32,859 nucleotides of DNA from Actinomycetota bacterium (GTDB lineage: Bacteria > Actinomycetota > CADDZG01 > JAHWKV01 > JAOPZY01). Made by a program: the position numbers and the translations under genes. This document shows, piece after piece, positions 1 to 8,819 of this stretch (positions within the stretch are counted from its first letter, which is position 1; each line of letters starts with the position of its first letter). The DNA lies in contig DASTWV010000005.1 of assembly GCA_035765775.1 (NCBI GenBank), positions 1-32,859 of the forward strand, in the 5' to 3' direction. The notes below the pieces were generated by a model. That model did not search any database, was not told where the DNA came from, and saw only the letters and a list, made by a program, of their open reading frames with translations.

Positions 1-314
1 ACCACGGCGGTCCCGATCCCCTGCCCCCGGTACGCAGGAAGCAGGGCAATGTCCACGACGTGCGCCCGCGGCGGCGCACCCAGGGCACGCTGCAGCAGCA
101 ACCGGCCGGCCGGTTTCCCGTCCACGACGATGACCGAGTCCTCCGCCCCCGGGAACTGCTGGCGGTAGGAGGTCTCCCGGGCCCGGAACTGCAGGTCGAG
201 CAGGGCCTCGAGCTGGCCGGGGGGCAGGGGCAGCACCGCCAGATCCTGCCGGGTCGAGGCGTGCAGCGCCCGGAGGAAGGACTCGTCGCCGGACTCCGCC
301 GGGCGGAGCGCCAC
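1..314 (-). CDS. GNAT-family N-acetyltransferase, C-terminus cut by window edge
   Basis: The minus strand from 314 to the left edge encodes about 104 residues beginning MALRPAESGDESFLRAL. It contains the acetyl-CoA-binding motif A of GNAT enzymes: HVVDIALLPAYRGQGIGTAV, in which RGQGIG binds the pyrophosphate. GNAT enzymes transfer an acetyl group from acetyl-CoA to an amine; the substrate cannot be told from this part. I chose the GTG at 314 because GAGGTGG lies eight bases upstream; another in-frame GTG at 326 has no such site. The gene starts 13 bases after the stop of the giant surface-protein gene, so the two may be co-transcribed. About a third of a typical 150-170 residue GNAT protein is missing beyond position 1. 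Confidence 0.85.
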   Translation of the reverse strand, partial: MALRPAESGDESFLRALHASTRQDLAVLPLPPGQLEALLDLQFRARETSYRQQFPGAEDSVIVVDGKPAGRLLLQRALGAPPRAHVVDIALLPAYRGQGIGTAV

Positions 315-327
315 GGGAGGCGCCACC

Positions 328-3300
328 TCAGCCGCTGGCGCTGATCCCGATGACCGGCTTGTTCAGGTGCTGGCCGCCCATGCTGCCCAGGAAGGGGGCG
401 TCCCCGAAGGCGAACACGCCGCCATCGGAGCCCACCAGCCAGTACCCGGCCCCGTCGCTGGTGGCGGCGATGCCCACAATGGGGGCCGCCAGGTGGATGC
501 CCGCCAGGGACCCGAGCGCCCCGGCGTCGCCGAACGGGGACACCGTCCCGTCGGAGCCCACCAGCCAGTAGCCCGCCCCGTCGGCGGTGGCGGCCATGCC
601 CACGATGGCGGCGTGCCCCCCACCGGCCGACCCGAACGACTGGGCGTCGCCGAAGGCGTACACCGTCCCGTCGGAGCCCACCAGCCAGTAGCCCGCCCCA
701 TCGGGGGTGGTGGCCATGCCCACGACGTGCCCGGCGATGCTACGCCCGCCGGTGGACCCGTAGAAGCCGGCGTCGCCGAAGGCGAAGATGCCGCCGTCGG
801 AGGCCACCAGCCAGTACCCGGCCCCGTCGGCAGTGGCCGCCATCCCCACGATCGGGGCATTGAGGTGCAGGCTTCCGGTGGACCCGTAGAAGCCGGCGTC
901 CCCGAAGGCGAACACGCCGCCGTCGGAGGCCACCAGCCAGTACCCCCCACCGTCGGGCGCCGGCACCATGCCCACCACCGGGCGGTTCAGGACCATGCCC
1001 CCGGTGGACCCGTGGAAGGCGGCCCCTCCGAAGCTGAAGACCCCGCCGTCCGACGCCAGCAGCCAGTACCCGGCCCCCCGCACCGCCGTCATGAGCTGAG
1101 CGGTGTTGTAGGCCGGGTTCGGGTCGGGCTGGTCGGCGCTCACCGAGGCGGAGTCGGTGAGCGTCCCTGCAGCCCGACCCGAACCCGGCGTCACGGTGAT
1201 GTGCACCAGGGTGTGCTCGCCGGCGGGCAGCGAGCCGAGGGAGCAGGTCACCACGTCCCCGGCCGCCGTGCACGATCCCTGGCCGGGCGCCACCGGACCG
1301 AGCCCCACGCCGCCGGGCAGGTGGTCGGTGAGCTGCACGCCGGTCGCCGTGGCGGGCCCGGTGTTCACCACCAGGACGCCGTAGGTGAGCGGCAGCCCGG
1401 CGACCGCCCGGTGCGGGCCGAAGATCCCCAGGGACAGGTCGGCCATGTCCCGGGAGGCGACGGTCTGCCCGCCGCTCAGGGTCCCGGTGCTGGGGGAGAA
1501 GCCGGCGTCGCCCGGGTAGGCGGCGGCCACGATGTGCACCCCGGGGCCGAGGTCGCCGGTGGTATAGGCCGCCACGCCTCCGGACATCGGCACCGGACCT
1601 CCGGCGGCGGCCCCGTCGATGGTGAACTGGACCGCCCCGGTGGGCACGCCGGCTCCGGGCGCCACCGGGGCAATGGTGGCCCGGAAGGTCACGGCGTCGC
1701 CCGCCACTGACGGGTTCTCCGAGGAGCCGAGGTTGGTGGTGGTGGCCGCCCGGCCCACCTGCTGCCCGCCGCTCAGCGACCCGGTGCTGCCCAGGTAGTC
1801 GCCGCTGCCCGAGTACTGGGCGCTCACGGCGTGCTGGCCGGCGGCGAGCGAGCTGATGGTCCCGGTGCCCGCCACGCCGCCGGACAGGGACACTGGGCCA
1901 CCCAGGGGGGCGCCGTCGAGGGAGAACTGGACCGTGCCGTCGGGCGTGCCGGCTCCCCCGCCGGTCGCCCGGACCGTGGCGGTGAACGCCACCCGCTGCC
2001 CGAAGGCCGAGGGGTTCGCCGACGAGGCCACATCGAGACCGGTGGGCGACCGGGTGACGGTCTGGCCGCCGGCCAGCGGTGCGCTGCTGGGGCTGAAGTT
2101 GGCGCCGCCCAGGTAGAGCGCAGACACGCTGTGGTTGCCGACCTCGAGCCCGCCGGCGGGCGGCGAGACCGCCTGGCCGGCCTGGCCCCCGCCGAGGTCG
2201 ACCGGGGCGCCGAGGTTGGAGCCGTCCACGACGAACTGCACCGACCCCACGGGCGTCCCCCCGCCGGGCGCGACCGCAGCGACGGTGGCGGTGAAGTGGA
2301 CCTCGGCGCCGAAGACCGACGGGTTGTCCGAGGAGGTGACCCCGGTGGTGGTGTCCGCCCTGGCCACAGTCTGGGTGACCGACCCGGTGGCGGGCAGGTA
2401 GACGGCGTTGCCGCTGTAGGTGGCGGTCACCGCGTGGTCGCCGGTGGCCAGCGTGGTGAGGGCATCCGAGGTGCCGATCCCGCCCACCAGGGGGACGGGG
2501 GTACCCAGGTTGGCCCCGTCCACGCCGAACTGGACGGTGCCGGTGGGCGTCCCGTCGGTGCCGGTGACCTGGGCGGTGAAGGTGACGGGCTGGCCGAAGG
2601 CCGAGGGCGTGACCGATGACGTCACCGACATGCCCGGCGCCAGCCGGGACACCACCTGGGCGAAGGCGGCCGAGGTGCTCGGGTTGTCGTTGTCGGTGCC
2701 CGCGTAGGTGGCCGTCACCGCGTGCGTGCCCACCGCCAGCGAGGTCGTGGCGGCGGAGGTGCCCACCCCGCCGGCGAGTGGGGCGGGGGTGCCGAATGCC
2801 GACCCGTCGAGGAAGAACTGCACGGTCCCGGTGGGCGTCCCGCTCCCGGGCGGGAGCGGCGCGACCTTGGCGGCGAAGCTCACCGCCTCGCCGAAGGCCG
2901 ACGGGTTGACGGTGGAGGTGACGGTGGTGGCGGTGTCAGCGGGCTGGATCTGGATGACGACGGGATCGGTGGAGCCCGAGAAGTTGGCGTCCCCCAGGTA
3001 GGTGGCATCGACGCTGTAGGTGCCGGCGGGGAGGGCGCCCTCCTGCAGGGTGGCCACGCCATGGGCAAGCGCCACCGGTGCCCCCAACGCGGCGCCGTTC
3101 GCCAGGAACTGGACGTTCCCGGTCGGGGTGCCGGCACCCGGCGGGACGGCGGTCACAGTCGCCGAGAAGGTGATCGGCTGGCCGTAGCGCGCCGGGTTGG
3201 GGGCCGCCGTCAGGGCGACCGTGGTCGCGGCCGCGTCCACCACCTGGGTGGCGGATCCGGTGCTGGCGGCGAAGCTCCCGTCGCCGCGGTAGGTCGCGGT

Positions 3301-6300
3301 CACCGTGTGGGACCCGGCTGCCAGGCTGGCGATGGGCGGCGACACGGCCACTTGCCCCGCCAGGGGGCTGGTGCCGAAGGCGACGCCGTCGGCGAAGAAG
3401 TCGACCGACCCGGTGGGCTGGCCGCTGCCCGCGCCTGCGGCGGCGACGGTGGCGGTGAAGGTGACCGGCTGGCCGAACACCGTCGGGCTGCGGGCGGACG
3501 TAAGTGCGGTGGCGCTCCCGGCTTTGTCCACCTCCTGGCTGAAGGTCGCCGAGGTGCTGGCCGAGAAGCTGGCGTCGCCCGAGTAGGTGGCGGTCACGGG
3601 GTGCGTGCCCACCGCCAGGGTGGCGATGGCGGGCAGCTCGGCGCTTCCCGACGTGACGGTGGCGGTGCCGGCTGAGGTGCCGTCCACGAAGAACTCGACG
3701 CTGCCCGTCGGGCTCCCGGCCCCGGGAGCGACCACGGCGACCGCCGCGCTCAGCGTCACGCCCTGGCCGGTGACCGACGGGTTGACCGACGAGGTCACGG
3801 TGGTGGAGGTGCCTGCCCGATCCACCATCTGGCCCCCCGCCAGGGTCCCGGAGCCGGGCGCAAAGCTCAGGTCGCCGCCGTACGTGGCGGTGACGGTGTG
3901 CCGCCCCACCGCCAGGGAGGCGATCGGCGCCAGCCCGGCCGATGCCCCCGCAGACCCCCCGGCGAGGGCCACCGGGGCCCCCGAGGGCCCGCCGTCCACG
4001 AAGAACTGGACCGTGCCGCTCGGGGTTCCGGCCCCCGGGGCCACCGGGGTGACGGTGGCGGTGAAGCTCACTGCCTGGCCGAAGACCGAGGGGCTGGCCG
4101 AGCTCGCCACGCTGACCGTGGTCCCGGCGGGATCGACGTGCTGCGCCGTGGTGGCATCCGAGGCGGCGAAGTCGGCGCTGCCGGCGTAGTGCGCGCTGAT
4201 GACGTGGTCGCCCACCAGCAGGGCGGTGCCGGTGACCGACGCGCTGCCCCCGACCAGGCCGACCGGCGCTCCGAGCGGGGTCCCATCGGCCAGGAACTGC
4301 ACGGTGCCGGTGGGAATGCCCGCTCCCGGGGCCACGGCGGTGACCGTCGCCGAGAACGTCACGGCCTCGCCGAAGACCGACGGGTCAGGTTCGCTGGTCA
4401 TGGAGACCGCCGTGCCCGCGGGGTTCACGATCTGGCTGGTCCCCCCGGTGCTCGGAGCGAAGGTGGCGTTGCCCCCGAAGGTGGCGGTGACCGCGTGGGT
4501 GCCGGCGGCCAGGGTGGCGAGCGGTGGGGACACGGCGGTCGAGCCGGAGAGGGCGGCGCTCCCGAAGCCAACGCCGTCGGCGAAGAAGGTGACCACGCCT
4601 CCGGGCTGGCCCGACCCGGGAGGAGCCGGGGCCACGACGGCGGTGAAGGTCACCGCCTGCCCGAAGACGCTGGGCGAGGCGGCCGGGCTCACCGTGGTCA
4701 CCGAGGCGGCCCGGTTCACCGTCTGGCCCACGTTGGGCGAGGAGCTGGCGCTGAAGTCGTCGTTGCCGGCATACGCGGCGGTGATGACGTGGCTGCCGAC
4801 GGTGAGCGTGGCCAGGGGCGCCGTGGTCGCCACGCCGCCCACCAGGGCATCCTGCTCGACGAGCGCCCGGTCAACGAAGACCTGGACGGTGCCGGTCGGG
4901 GTGCCGGAGCCGGGGGCGACCGCCGTGACCGTGACGGTGAAGGTCACCGGCTGGCCGGCCACCGACGGGTTCACCGAGGCGCTGACCGCGGTCGCCGATC
5001 CGGCCCTGGCCACCCCCTGCCCCCCGGAGAGGGTCGCACCGGCGGCGGCGAAGCTGGCATCTCCGCTGTAGGTGGCGGTCACGATGTGGGTGCCGACCGA
5101 GAGCGCGTCGAGTGTGACGGCCGCCGACCCGGAGGCGAGCGGGACCGGGGCACCCATGTTGGTGCCGTCCACGCCGAACTGCACCGAGCCGGACGGGCTG
5201 CCGGCGCCCGGCGCCATCGGGCTCACGGTGAGGGTGAAGGTCACCGGCTGGCCGAACACTGAGGGGTTGGTCGAGGAGGACAGGATGCCCGCCACGCTCG
5301 CCTGGTCCACCACCTGGCCGCCCGCCAGTTGACCGGTGCTCGGCCCGAAGCTGGGCGCTCCCAGGTAGGTGGCGGTGACCGTGTGCGTTCCCACCGCCAG
5401 GGCGGCGGTCGGGGGCAGGGCCGCCACGCCGCCGGTGAGCGGCAGCGGCCCACCCGCCGGAGCCCCGTCGATGGTGAACTGGACCGAGCCGGGCGGGGTG
5501 CCGTGGGCCCCGGCGTCCACCTGGGCGGCGAAGGCGACCGGCTGGCCGAAGACCGACGGGTTGGCGGTGGAGGTCACCGTGGTCGTCGTGGGGAACCCAT
5601 TCACCACCTGGGTCACCGGTGCCGACGTGCTCGCCAGGAACCCGGGGTCGCCCAGGTAGGTGGCAGTGACGCTGTGGCTCCCGAGCGTGAGCGAGGTCAG
5701 GCCCGGGAGGGTGGCGAGCCCGCCGTTGACTGCCACCGGGCTCCCGACGTCGGCCCCGTCCACCGCGAAGCGCACGGCACCGGTCGGTGTGCCGGCGCCC
5801 GGGGCGGTCACCGTGACGGTGGCGCTGAAGGTGACCCCCTCGCCGACCAGGGACGGGTCCGGCGCCGTCCCCACCGTGATGACGGTCCCGGCCCGGTTCA
5901 CGGCCTGCCCGCCAGCCAGGGTGCCGGTGCCCGGGGCGTAGGTGGTGTCCCCGCTGTAGGTGGCGGTCACGGTGTGGGCGCCCACCGCCAAGGTGCCGAG
6001 CGGGGTCGAGCTGGCCGACCCACCGCTGAGCGGGACCGGAGCCCCGAGGAGGCTCCCGTCCACCGCGAACTGCACGGTCCCACCCGGCGTTTCATTCGGC
6101 GTGCCGGTGAACGTCGAGGTGACGGTAGCCGTGAACGTCACAGTTTGGCCGGTGACCGACGGGCTGGCAGTCGACCCGAGGGTCACCACGGTCGGTGCCC
6201 GCTCGATCACCTCGTCGGGGCTGAGCTGCCCGCTGCTCCCGTTCAGCAGCGGGTCCCCGCTGAAGGCTGCGGTGACGGTATGGCTCCCGGGCGCCAGCGC

Positions 6301-8280
6301 CGAGGTGGCGAGCGTGGCGACCCCGCTGCTGTCCACCGGCTGGGGCGCCCCGATCGGGACCCCGTTGTCCTTGAACTGGACGGTTCCCCCGGGTGCAGCC
6401 GCCCCGGGGGCGGTCACCGTGACCGTCGCCGAGAAGGTCACGGCGTCGCCCACCCCGGCGGGGTTGCCCGACGTCCCGACGGTGGTGGTCGTGTCCGCCC
6501 GGTGCACCACCTGGCCACCGGCCAGCGTGGCGGTGCTGGCGGAGAAGCCGCTGCCGCCCGAGTAGGTGGCGGTCACCGTGTGAGTGGCGGGGGCGAGGCC
6601 GGTGTCCACGTCCGACTGGGCGGTCCCGGTGGCCACCGGTGCCGGCGAGCCGAACGGGGAGCCGTCGATGAAGAACTGTACGGTCCCGTCGGTGGGCGCA
6701 GGCGGGGTGGAGCCCGGAGAGGCCGAGGACAGCGTGGCGGTGAACTGCACCCCCTGGCCGACCACCGACGGGTTGACCGAGGAGGACAGGGCGGTGGCGC
6801 TCCCGGCCACGATCTGGAGGGTCACCGGCAGGGTCTGGCTGTCCGCGGTCACCTGGGAGCCGGCGCTGCCCAGGGTCGTCCCGCCGGTAAACCCGCTGGT
6901 GGCGACCCCGTTGACGAAGGCGGCGGGGTCGGCCGCCAGGGTGCCGTTGGTCGCCCCTGAGAACACCGTGGCAGTGGCGGCGGGGAAGGTGGGCAGGCCG
7001 TCGAGCGAGCCGGCCGGCAGGGGTCCTCCGCCGCTCTGGCCCAGGAGGTCGGCGGTCAGGGTGGCCGTGGCCCCGGGGGCGATCTGGCCCGGGGACGCCC
7101 CGGCGCGCAGCTGCAGCCAGGGGCTCGTCGCCGGCGTGGCCGAGGACGCCACCATGCTGTCCCCGCTCACCGCGCTGCCCGGCCCGCTGTTGCTCCCCCA
7201 CCAGTTGTCCACGGCCGAGACGCTGCCCGAGCCGGACTCCTCGATGGCGGCGCCCTGGGAGGCGCCGTTGCCGGCGAAGCGGCTGCGCGAGACCGTGAGG
7301 TCTCCGGTCTGGTTGAAGATCGCACCGCCGATGCCCCGGGTGTCCGGGTTGAGCGCCGGAGCACCATCAATGGCCTGGTTCCGGGTGAACTGCGACAGGG
7401 AGATGGAGCCGGCGGATTCCCCATCGGCCCAGATCGCCCCACCCTGGCCTTCGGCTCCGAGCGCCGACCCCGCCGTGTTGGCGTCAAAGGTGGAGCTCGT
7501 GACGGTGAGCGTGGCGCCTTCGAAGTAGACAGCCCCGCCGGGCACCCCGCCCCCCGGGGCCGCCACCGCGGTGTTGTCCGAGAAGCTACTTCCAGTGATT
7601 GCCAGGGTGCCGCCCCCGTCGAGGTTGTCGAACTGGATGGCCCCGCCGGCCCCGGCGGTCGCGTGGTTGCCGGTGAAGGTGGAGCCCACGATGGTGAGAT
7701 CGCCCGCCGGGTTCATGACGATGGCCCCGCCCGAGCTCCCGGCGTTGCCGACCAGCCGGCAGTCGGTGAAGGTGGCCGCGTCGCCGTTCGCCCCGGTCTG
7801 CAGTGCCCCGCCGCCGAAGACCTGGGCGTCGCCCCCCGAGATCGTGAGGTCCTGGAAATTAGTGGTAATGCCGGGCAGCACCGGGGTGACGAACACTCCG
7901 GCGGCCGGCGTCGCCTGGACGATGGCCGAGGAACCCGGCACCGGGCTGGCCCCCTTGATAAGTGTGAAGGTATTGGCGGCGGACCCGAGGGTGAGCGCCC
8001 CGTTGGTCAGGGTGATGGTGCCCGAGGGCAGGTCGATCTCCACCGGGCTCGCCGCCGAGGAGGCCAGGAGGTTGGCGGCGCCCACCGCCGCCCGCAGCGT
8101 GGTGCACGATCCTGCCGAGCAGCTGCCCGCGGCGTCACCCAGCCCGGTGACGGTCAGGACCTGTGCGCTGGCGTCCGCCACGGGGTGCAGCAGGGCCACC
8201 GTCAGCCCCACCAGCAGGGCGACCATCCCCCCGACAACGGTGCTACGAAGGCCCCACCTCCGGTGTGGTGCCGCGTCCAT
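328..8280 (-). CDS. Giant exported surface protein: beta-helix, 18 Ig-like repeats, DUF11-like domain, six GYWL repeats
   Basis: This gene encodes 2650 residues. Residues 1-39 form a signal peptide (RR near the N-terminus, hydrophobic stretch, cleavage likely after ASA). Residues about 45-400 look like a right-handed beta-helix, with a CTTLRAAVGAAN motif near 59-70 resembling CSLREA-type N-termini and many GGAI turns. Residues about 490-2210 hold 18 Ig-like repeats of about 95 residues (pattern NPSVFGQPVTFTATV then GTVQFFVDG). A DUF11-like domain follows, and the last 300 residues are six 42-residue GYWLVASDGGVFAFG repeats. I see no LPXTG signal or C-terminal membrane anchor, so attachment is unknown. 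The role is probably adhesion or a cell-surface matrix, which is inference. The ATG has a strong GGGGAGGT site seven bases upstream. Confidence 0.9.
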   Translation of the reverse strand: MDAAPHRRWGLRSTVVGGMVALLVGLTVALLHPVADASAQVLTVTGLGDAAGSCSAGSCTTLRAAVGAANLLASSAASPVEIDLPSGTITLTNGALTLGSAANTFTLIKGASPVPGSSAIVQATPAAGVFVTPVLPGITTNFQDLTISGGDAQVFGGGALQTGANGDAATFTDCRLVGNAGSSGGAIVMNPAGDLTIVGSTFTGNHATAGAGGAIQFDNLDGGGTLAITGSSFSDNTAVAAPGGGVPGGAVYFEGATLTVTSSTFDANTAGSALGAEGQGGAIWADGESAGSISLSQFTRNQAIDGAPALNPDTRGIGGAIFNQTGDLTVSRSRFAGNGASQGAAIEESGSGSVSAVDNWWGSNSGPGSAVSGDSMVASSATPATSPWLQLRAGASPGQIAPGATATLTADLLGQSGGGPLPAGSLDGLPTFPAATATVFSGATNGTLAADPAAFVNGVATSGFTGGTTLGSAGSQVTADSQTLPVTLQIVAGSATALSSSVNPSVVGQGVQFTATLSSASPGSTPPAPTDGTVQFFIDGSPFGSPAPVATGTAQSDVDTGLAPATHTVTATYSGGSGFSASTATLAGGQVVHRADTTTTVGTSGNPAGVGDAVTFSATVTVTAPGAAAPGGTVQFKDNGVPIGAPQPVDSSGVATLATSALAPGSHTVTAAFSGDPLLNGSSGQLSPDEVIERAPTVVTLGSTASPSVTGQTVTFTATVTSTFTGTPNETPGGTVQFAVDGSLLGAPVPLSGGSASSTPLGTLAVGAHTVTATYSGDTTYAPGTGTLAGGQAVNRAGTVITVGTAPDPSLVGEGVTFSATVTVTAPGAGTPTGAVRFAVDGADVGSPVAVNGGLATLPGLTSLTLGSHSVTATYLGDPGFLASTSAPVTQVVNGFPTTTTVTSTANPSVFGQPVAFAAQVDAGAHGTPPGSVQFTIDGAPAGGPLPLTGGVAALPPTAALAVGTHTVTATYLGAPSFGPSTGQLAGGQVVDQASVAGILSSSTNPSVFGQPVTFTLTVSPMAPGAGSPSGSVQFGVDGTNMGAPVPLASGSAAVTLDALSVGTHIVTATYSGDASFAAAGATLSGGQGVARAGSATAVSASVNPSVAGQPVTFTVTVTAVAPGSGTPTGTVQVFVDRALVEQDALVGGVATTAPLATLTVGSHVITAAYAGNDDFSASSSPNVGQTVNRAASVTTVSPAASPSVFGQAVTFTAVVAPAPPGSGQPGGVVTFFADGVGFGSAALSGSTAVSPPLATLAAGTHAVTATFGGNATFAPSTGGTSQIVNPAGTAVSMTSEPDPSVFGEAVTFSATVTAVAPGAGIPTGTVQFLADGTPLGAPVGLVGGSASVTGTALLVGDHVISAHYAGSADFAASDATTAQHVDPAGTTVSVASSASPSVFGQAVSFTATVTPVAPGAGTPSGTVQFFVDGGPSGAPVALAGGSAGASAGLAPIASLAVGRHTVTATYGGDLSFAPGSGTLAGGQMVDRAGTSTTVTSSVNPSVTGQGVTLSAAVAVVAPGAGSPTGSVEFFVDGTSAGTATVTSGSAELPAIATLAVGTHPVTATYSGDASFSASTSATFSQEVDKAGSATALTSARSPTVFGQPVTFTATVAAAGAGSGQPTGSVDFFADGVAFGTSPLAGQVAVSPPIASLAAGSHTVTATYRGDGSFAASTGSATQVVDAAATTVALTAAPNPARYGQPITFSATVTAVPPGAGTPTGNVQFLANGAALGAPVALAHGVATLQEGALPAGTYSVDATYLGDANFSGSTDPVVIQIQPADTATTVTSTVNPSAFGEAVSFAAKVAPLPPGSGTPTGTVQFFLDGSAFGTPAPLAGGVGTSAATTSLAVGTHAVTATYAGTDNDNPSTSAAFAQVVSRLAPGMSVTSSVTPSAFGQPVTFTAQVTGTDGTPTGTVQFGVDGANLGTPVPLVGGIGTSDALTTLATGDHAVTATYSGNAVYLPATGSVTQTVARADTTTGVTSSDNPSVFGAEVHFTATVAAVAPGGGTPVGSVQFVVDGSNLGAPVDLGGGQAGQAVSPPAGGLEVGNHSVSALYLGGANFSPSSAPLAGGQTVTRSPTGLDVASSANPSAFGQRVAFTATVRATGGGAGTPDGTVQFSLDGAPLGGPVSLSGGVAGTGTISSLAAGQHAVSAQYSGSGDYLGSTGSLSGGQQVGRAATTTNLGSSENPSVAGDAVTFRATIAPVAPGAGVPTGAVQFTIDGAAAGGPVPMSGGVAAYTTGDLGPGVHIVAAAYPGDAGFSPSTGTLSGGQTVASRDMADLSLGIFGPHRAVAGLPLTYGVLVVNTGPATATGVQLTDHLPGGVGLGPVAPGQGSCTAAGDVVTCSLGSLPAGEHTLVHITVTPGSGRAAGTLTDSASVSADQPDPNPAYNTAQLMTAVRGAGYWLLASDGGVFSFGGAAFHGSTGGMVLNRPVVGMVPAPDGGGYWLVASDGGVFAFGDAGFYGSTGSLHLNAPIVGMAATADGAGYWLVASDGGIFAFGDAGFYGSTGGRSIAGHVVGMATTPDGAGYWLVGSDGTVYAFGDAQSFGSAGGGHAAIVGMAATADGAGYWLVGSDGTVSPFGDAGALGSLAGIHLAAPIVGIAATSDGAGYWLVGSDGGVFAFGDAPFLGSMGGQHLNKPVIGISASG
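331..1083 (-). repeat. Six tandem GYWLVASDGG repeats (coding)
   Basis: The C-terminus of the giant protein is six tandem units of about 126 bases (42 residues). Each begins GYWL(L/V)(A/G)SDG, continues with a (F/Y)(S/A)FG(D/G)A core and ends in a VVGMAATxDGA-like segment. The fourth and fifth units are the most divergent (SDGTV). The regular aromatic and glycine spacing suggests a beta-propeller or beta-solenoid-like fold. I associate such repeats with Acidimicrobiia surface proteins; the fold is inference. Confidence 0.85.
1460..6811 (-). repeat. Array of 18 Ig-like domains (coding)
   Basis: Eighteen units of roughly 285 bases each encode an Ig-like domain of the bacterial Big_3_5 style. 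Each unit has a NPS(V/A)xGQxVTF strand, a PTG(T/S)VQFxVDG strand and a closing HTVTATYSGD strand. Units vary in sequence, so this is an old, diversified array rather than a recent identical expansion. The domains probably act as a stalk holding the N-terminal beta-helix away from the cell. Confidence 0.85.
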
Positions 8281-8421
8281 GCCTCTGACCTCCCCTTGAG
8301 CCCCGGCTATGAAGGTTTACTTGAAACTTGTTGCGTCCCTACCGGACCTAGTTGTGACTCGATCGCGCTACTTGCGAAGGAACGCATTGCATCGTTGTAG
8401 TTTGCATGCCGAGAAGGCAGA

Positions 8422-8441
8422 AGTCGCGGAAATCCGCGACT
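8422..8441. promoter_or_regulatory. Perfect 9-bp-arm palindrome, operator candidate
   Basis: AGTCGCGGA and TCCGCGACT form perfect nine-base arms separated by AA. The palindrome lies in the 206-base gap between the divergent giant surface-protein gene (minus) and the small membrane-protein gene (plus). It ends 19 bases before a TACAAT hexamer, so a bound dimer would cover the usual -35 zone of the plus-strand promoter. No protein can be assigned to it. Confidence 0.6.
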
Positions 8442-8460
8442 ATTTCTGGAGCCGAGTCCG

Positions 8461-8466
8461 TACAAT
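8461..8466 (+). promoter_or_regulatory. Probable -10 hexamer TACAAT
   Basis: TACAAT matches the actinobacterial TANNNT -10 consensus. I find no good -35; the matching position overlaps the palindrome ending at 8441. Transcription would start near 8473, at or just before an ATG at 8474. Confidence 0.5.
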
Positions 8467-8473
8467 CGGGCGG

Positions 8474-8497
8474 ATGGATATTGCTAATGGATATTGA
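8474..8497 (+). other. Possible seven-codon upstream ORF (MDIANGY)
   Basis: ATG at 8474 opens a seven-codon frame ending in TGA at 8495-8497, which overlaps the likely start of the next gene at 8487. The ATG stands seven bases after the TACAAT hexamer, the same spacing as at other presumed leaderless starts here. ATGGATATTG occurs at both 8474 and 8487, so the upstream start looks like a 13-base duplication of the real one. Whether it is translated is unknown. Confidence 0.3.
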
Positions 8498-8789
8498 GGA
8501 CGACCGGGGGCGCACCCTTGAGGAGGTGACGCTGCACCTCAACCCGGCTGAGGTAGCCGACCTGCTGGTGGGGGCGTCCTCGCTCGATGACGGCGGGGCG
8601 GACCATGCGGTGGTCCGGGATCCGGAAAGCGGTCGGAGTGTCGCGTTGTATCTGGCGGGCGAAAATGACAAGACGCCTCTGGAGCGCCAATCGGACTGGT
8701 GGGTGGGACCGATAATCTTGATCGTCGTGCTATTCCTGGCTGTCGGTGCCTACACCATTGCCCGGGGCCTCATCCACACCGTCTTCTGA
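8487..8789 (+). CDS. Small tail-anchored membrane protein of unknown function
   Basis: The gene encodes 100 residues starting MDIEDDRGRTLEEV. The first 65 residues are soluble and acidic, with an EVTLHLNPAEVADLL helix followed by a strand pattern ending SVALYLAGE. Residues about 72-95 (VGPIILIVVLFLAVGAYTIA) form one membrane segment, leaving a very short C-terminus. No signal peptide is present, so the soluble part should face the cytoplasm. I chose ATG 8487; an upstream in-frame ATG at 8406 would add 27 basic residues but lies before the promoter and palindrome. The gene converges with the lipid kinase 30 bases downstream. I do not recognise the family. Confidence 0.65.
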   Translation: MDIEDDRGRTLEEVTLHLNPAEVADLLVGASSLDDGGADHAVVRDPESGRSVALYLAGENDKTPLERQSDWWVGPIILIVVLFLAVGAYTIARGLIHTVF

Positions 8790-8819
8790 TCCCGCCGTCG
8801 TTGTCACCCTCAGATTCGT

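Noticed and set aside
60-344. Plus-strand frame of 94 residues at the left edge
   Set aside because: The opposite strand encodes a recognisable GNAT motif A with a good ribosome-binding site; the plus frame is Arg/Gly-rich noise.
8309-8497. Plus-strand frame of 62 residues before the small membrane protein
   Set aside because: It lies across the promoter and palindrome, has no ribosome-binding site or family resemblance, and only its last seven codons (MDIANGY) may matter.
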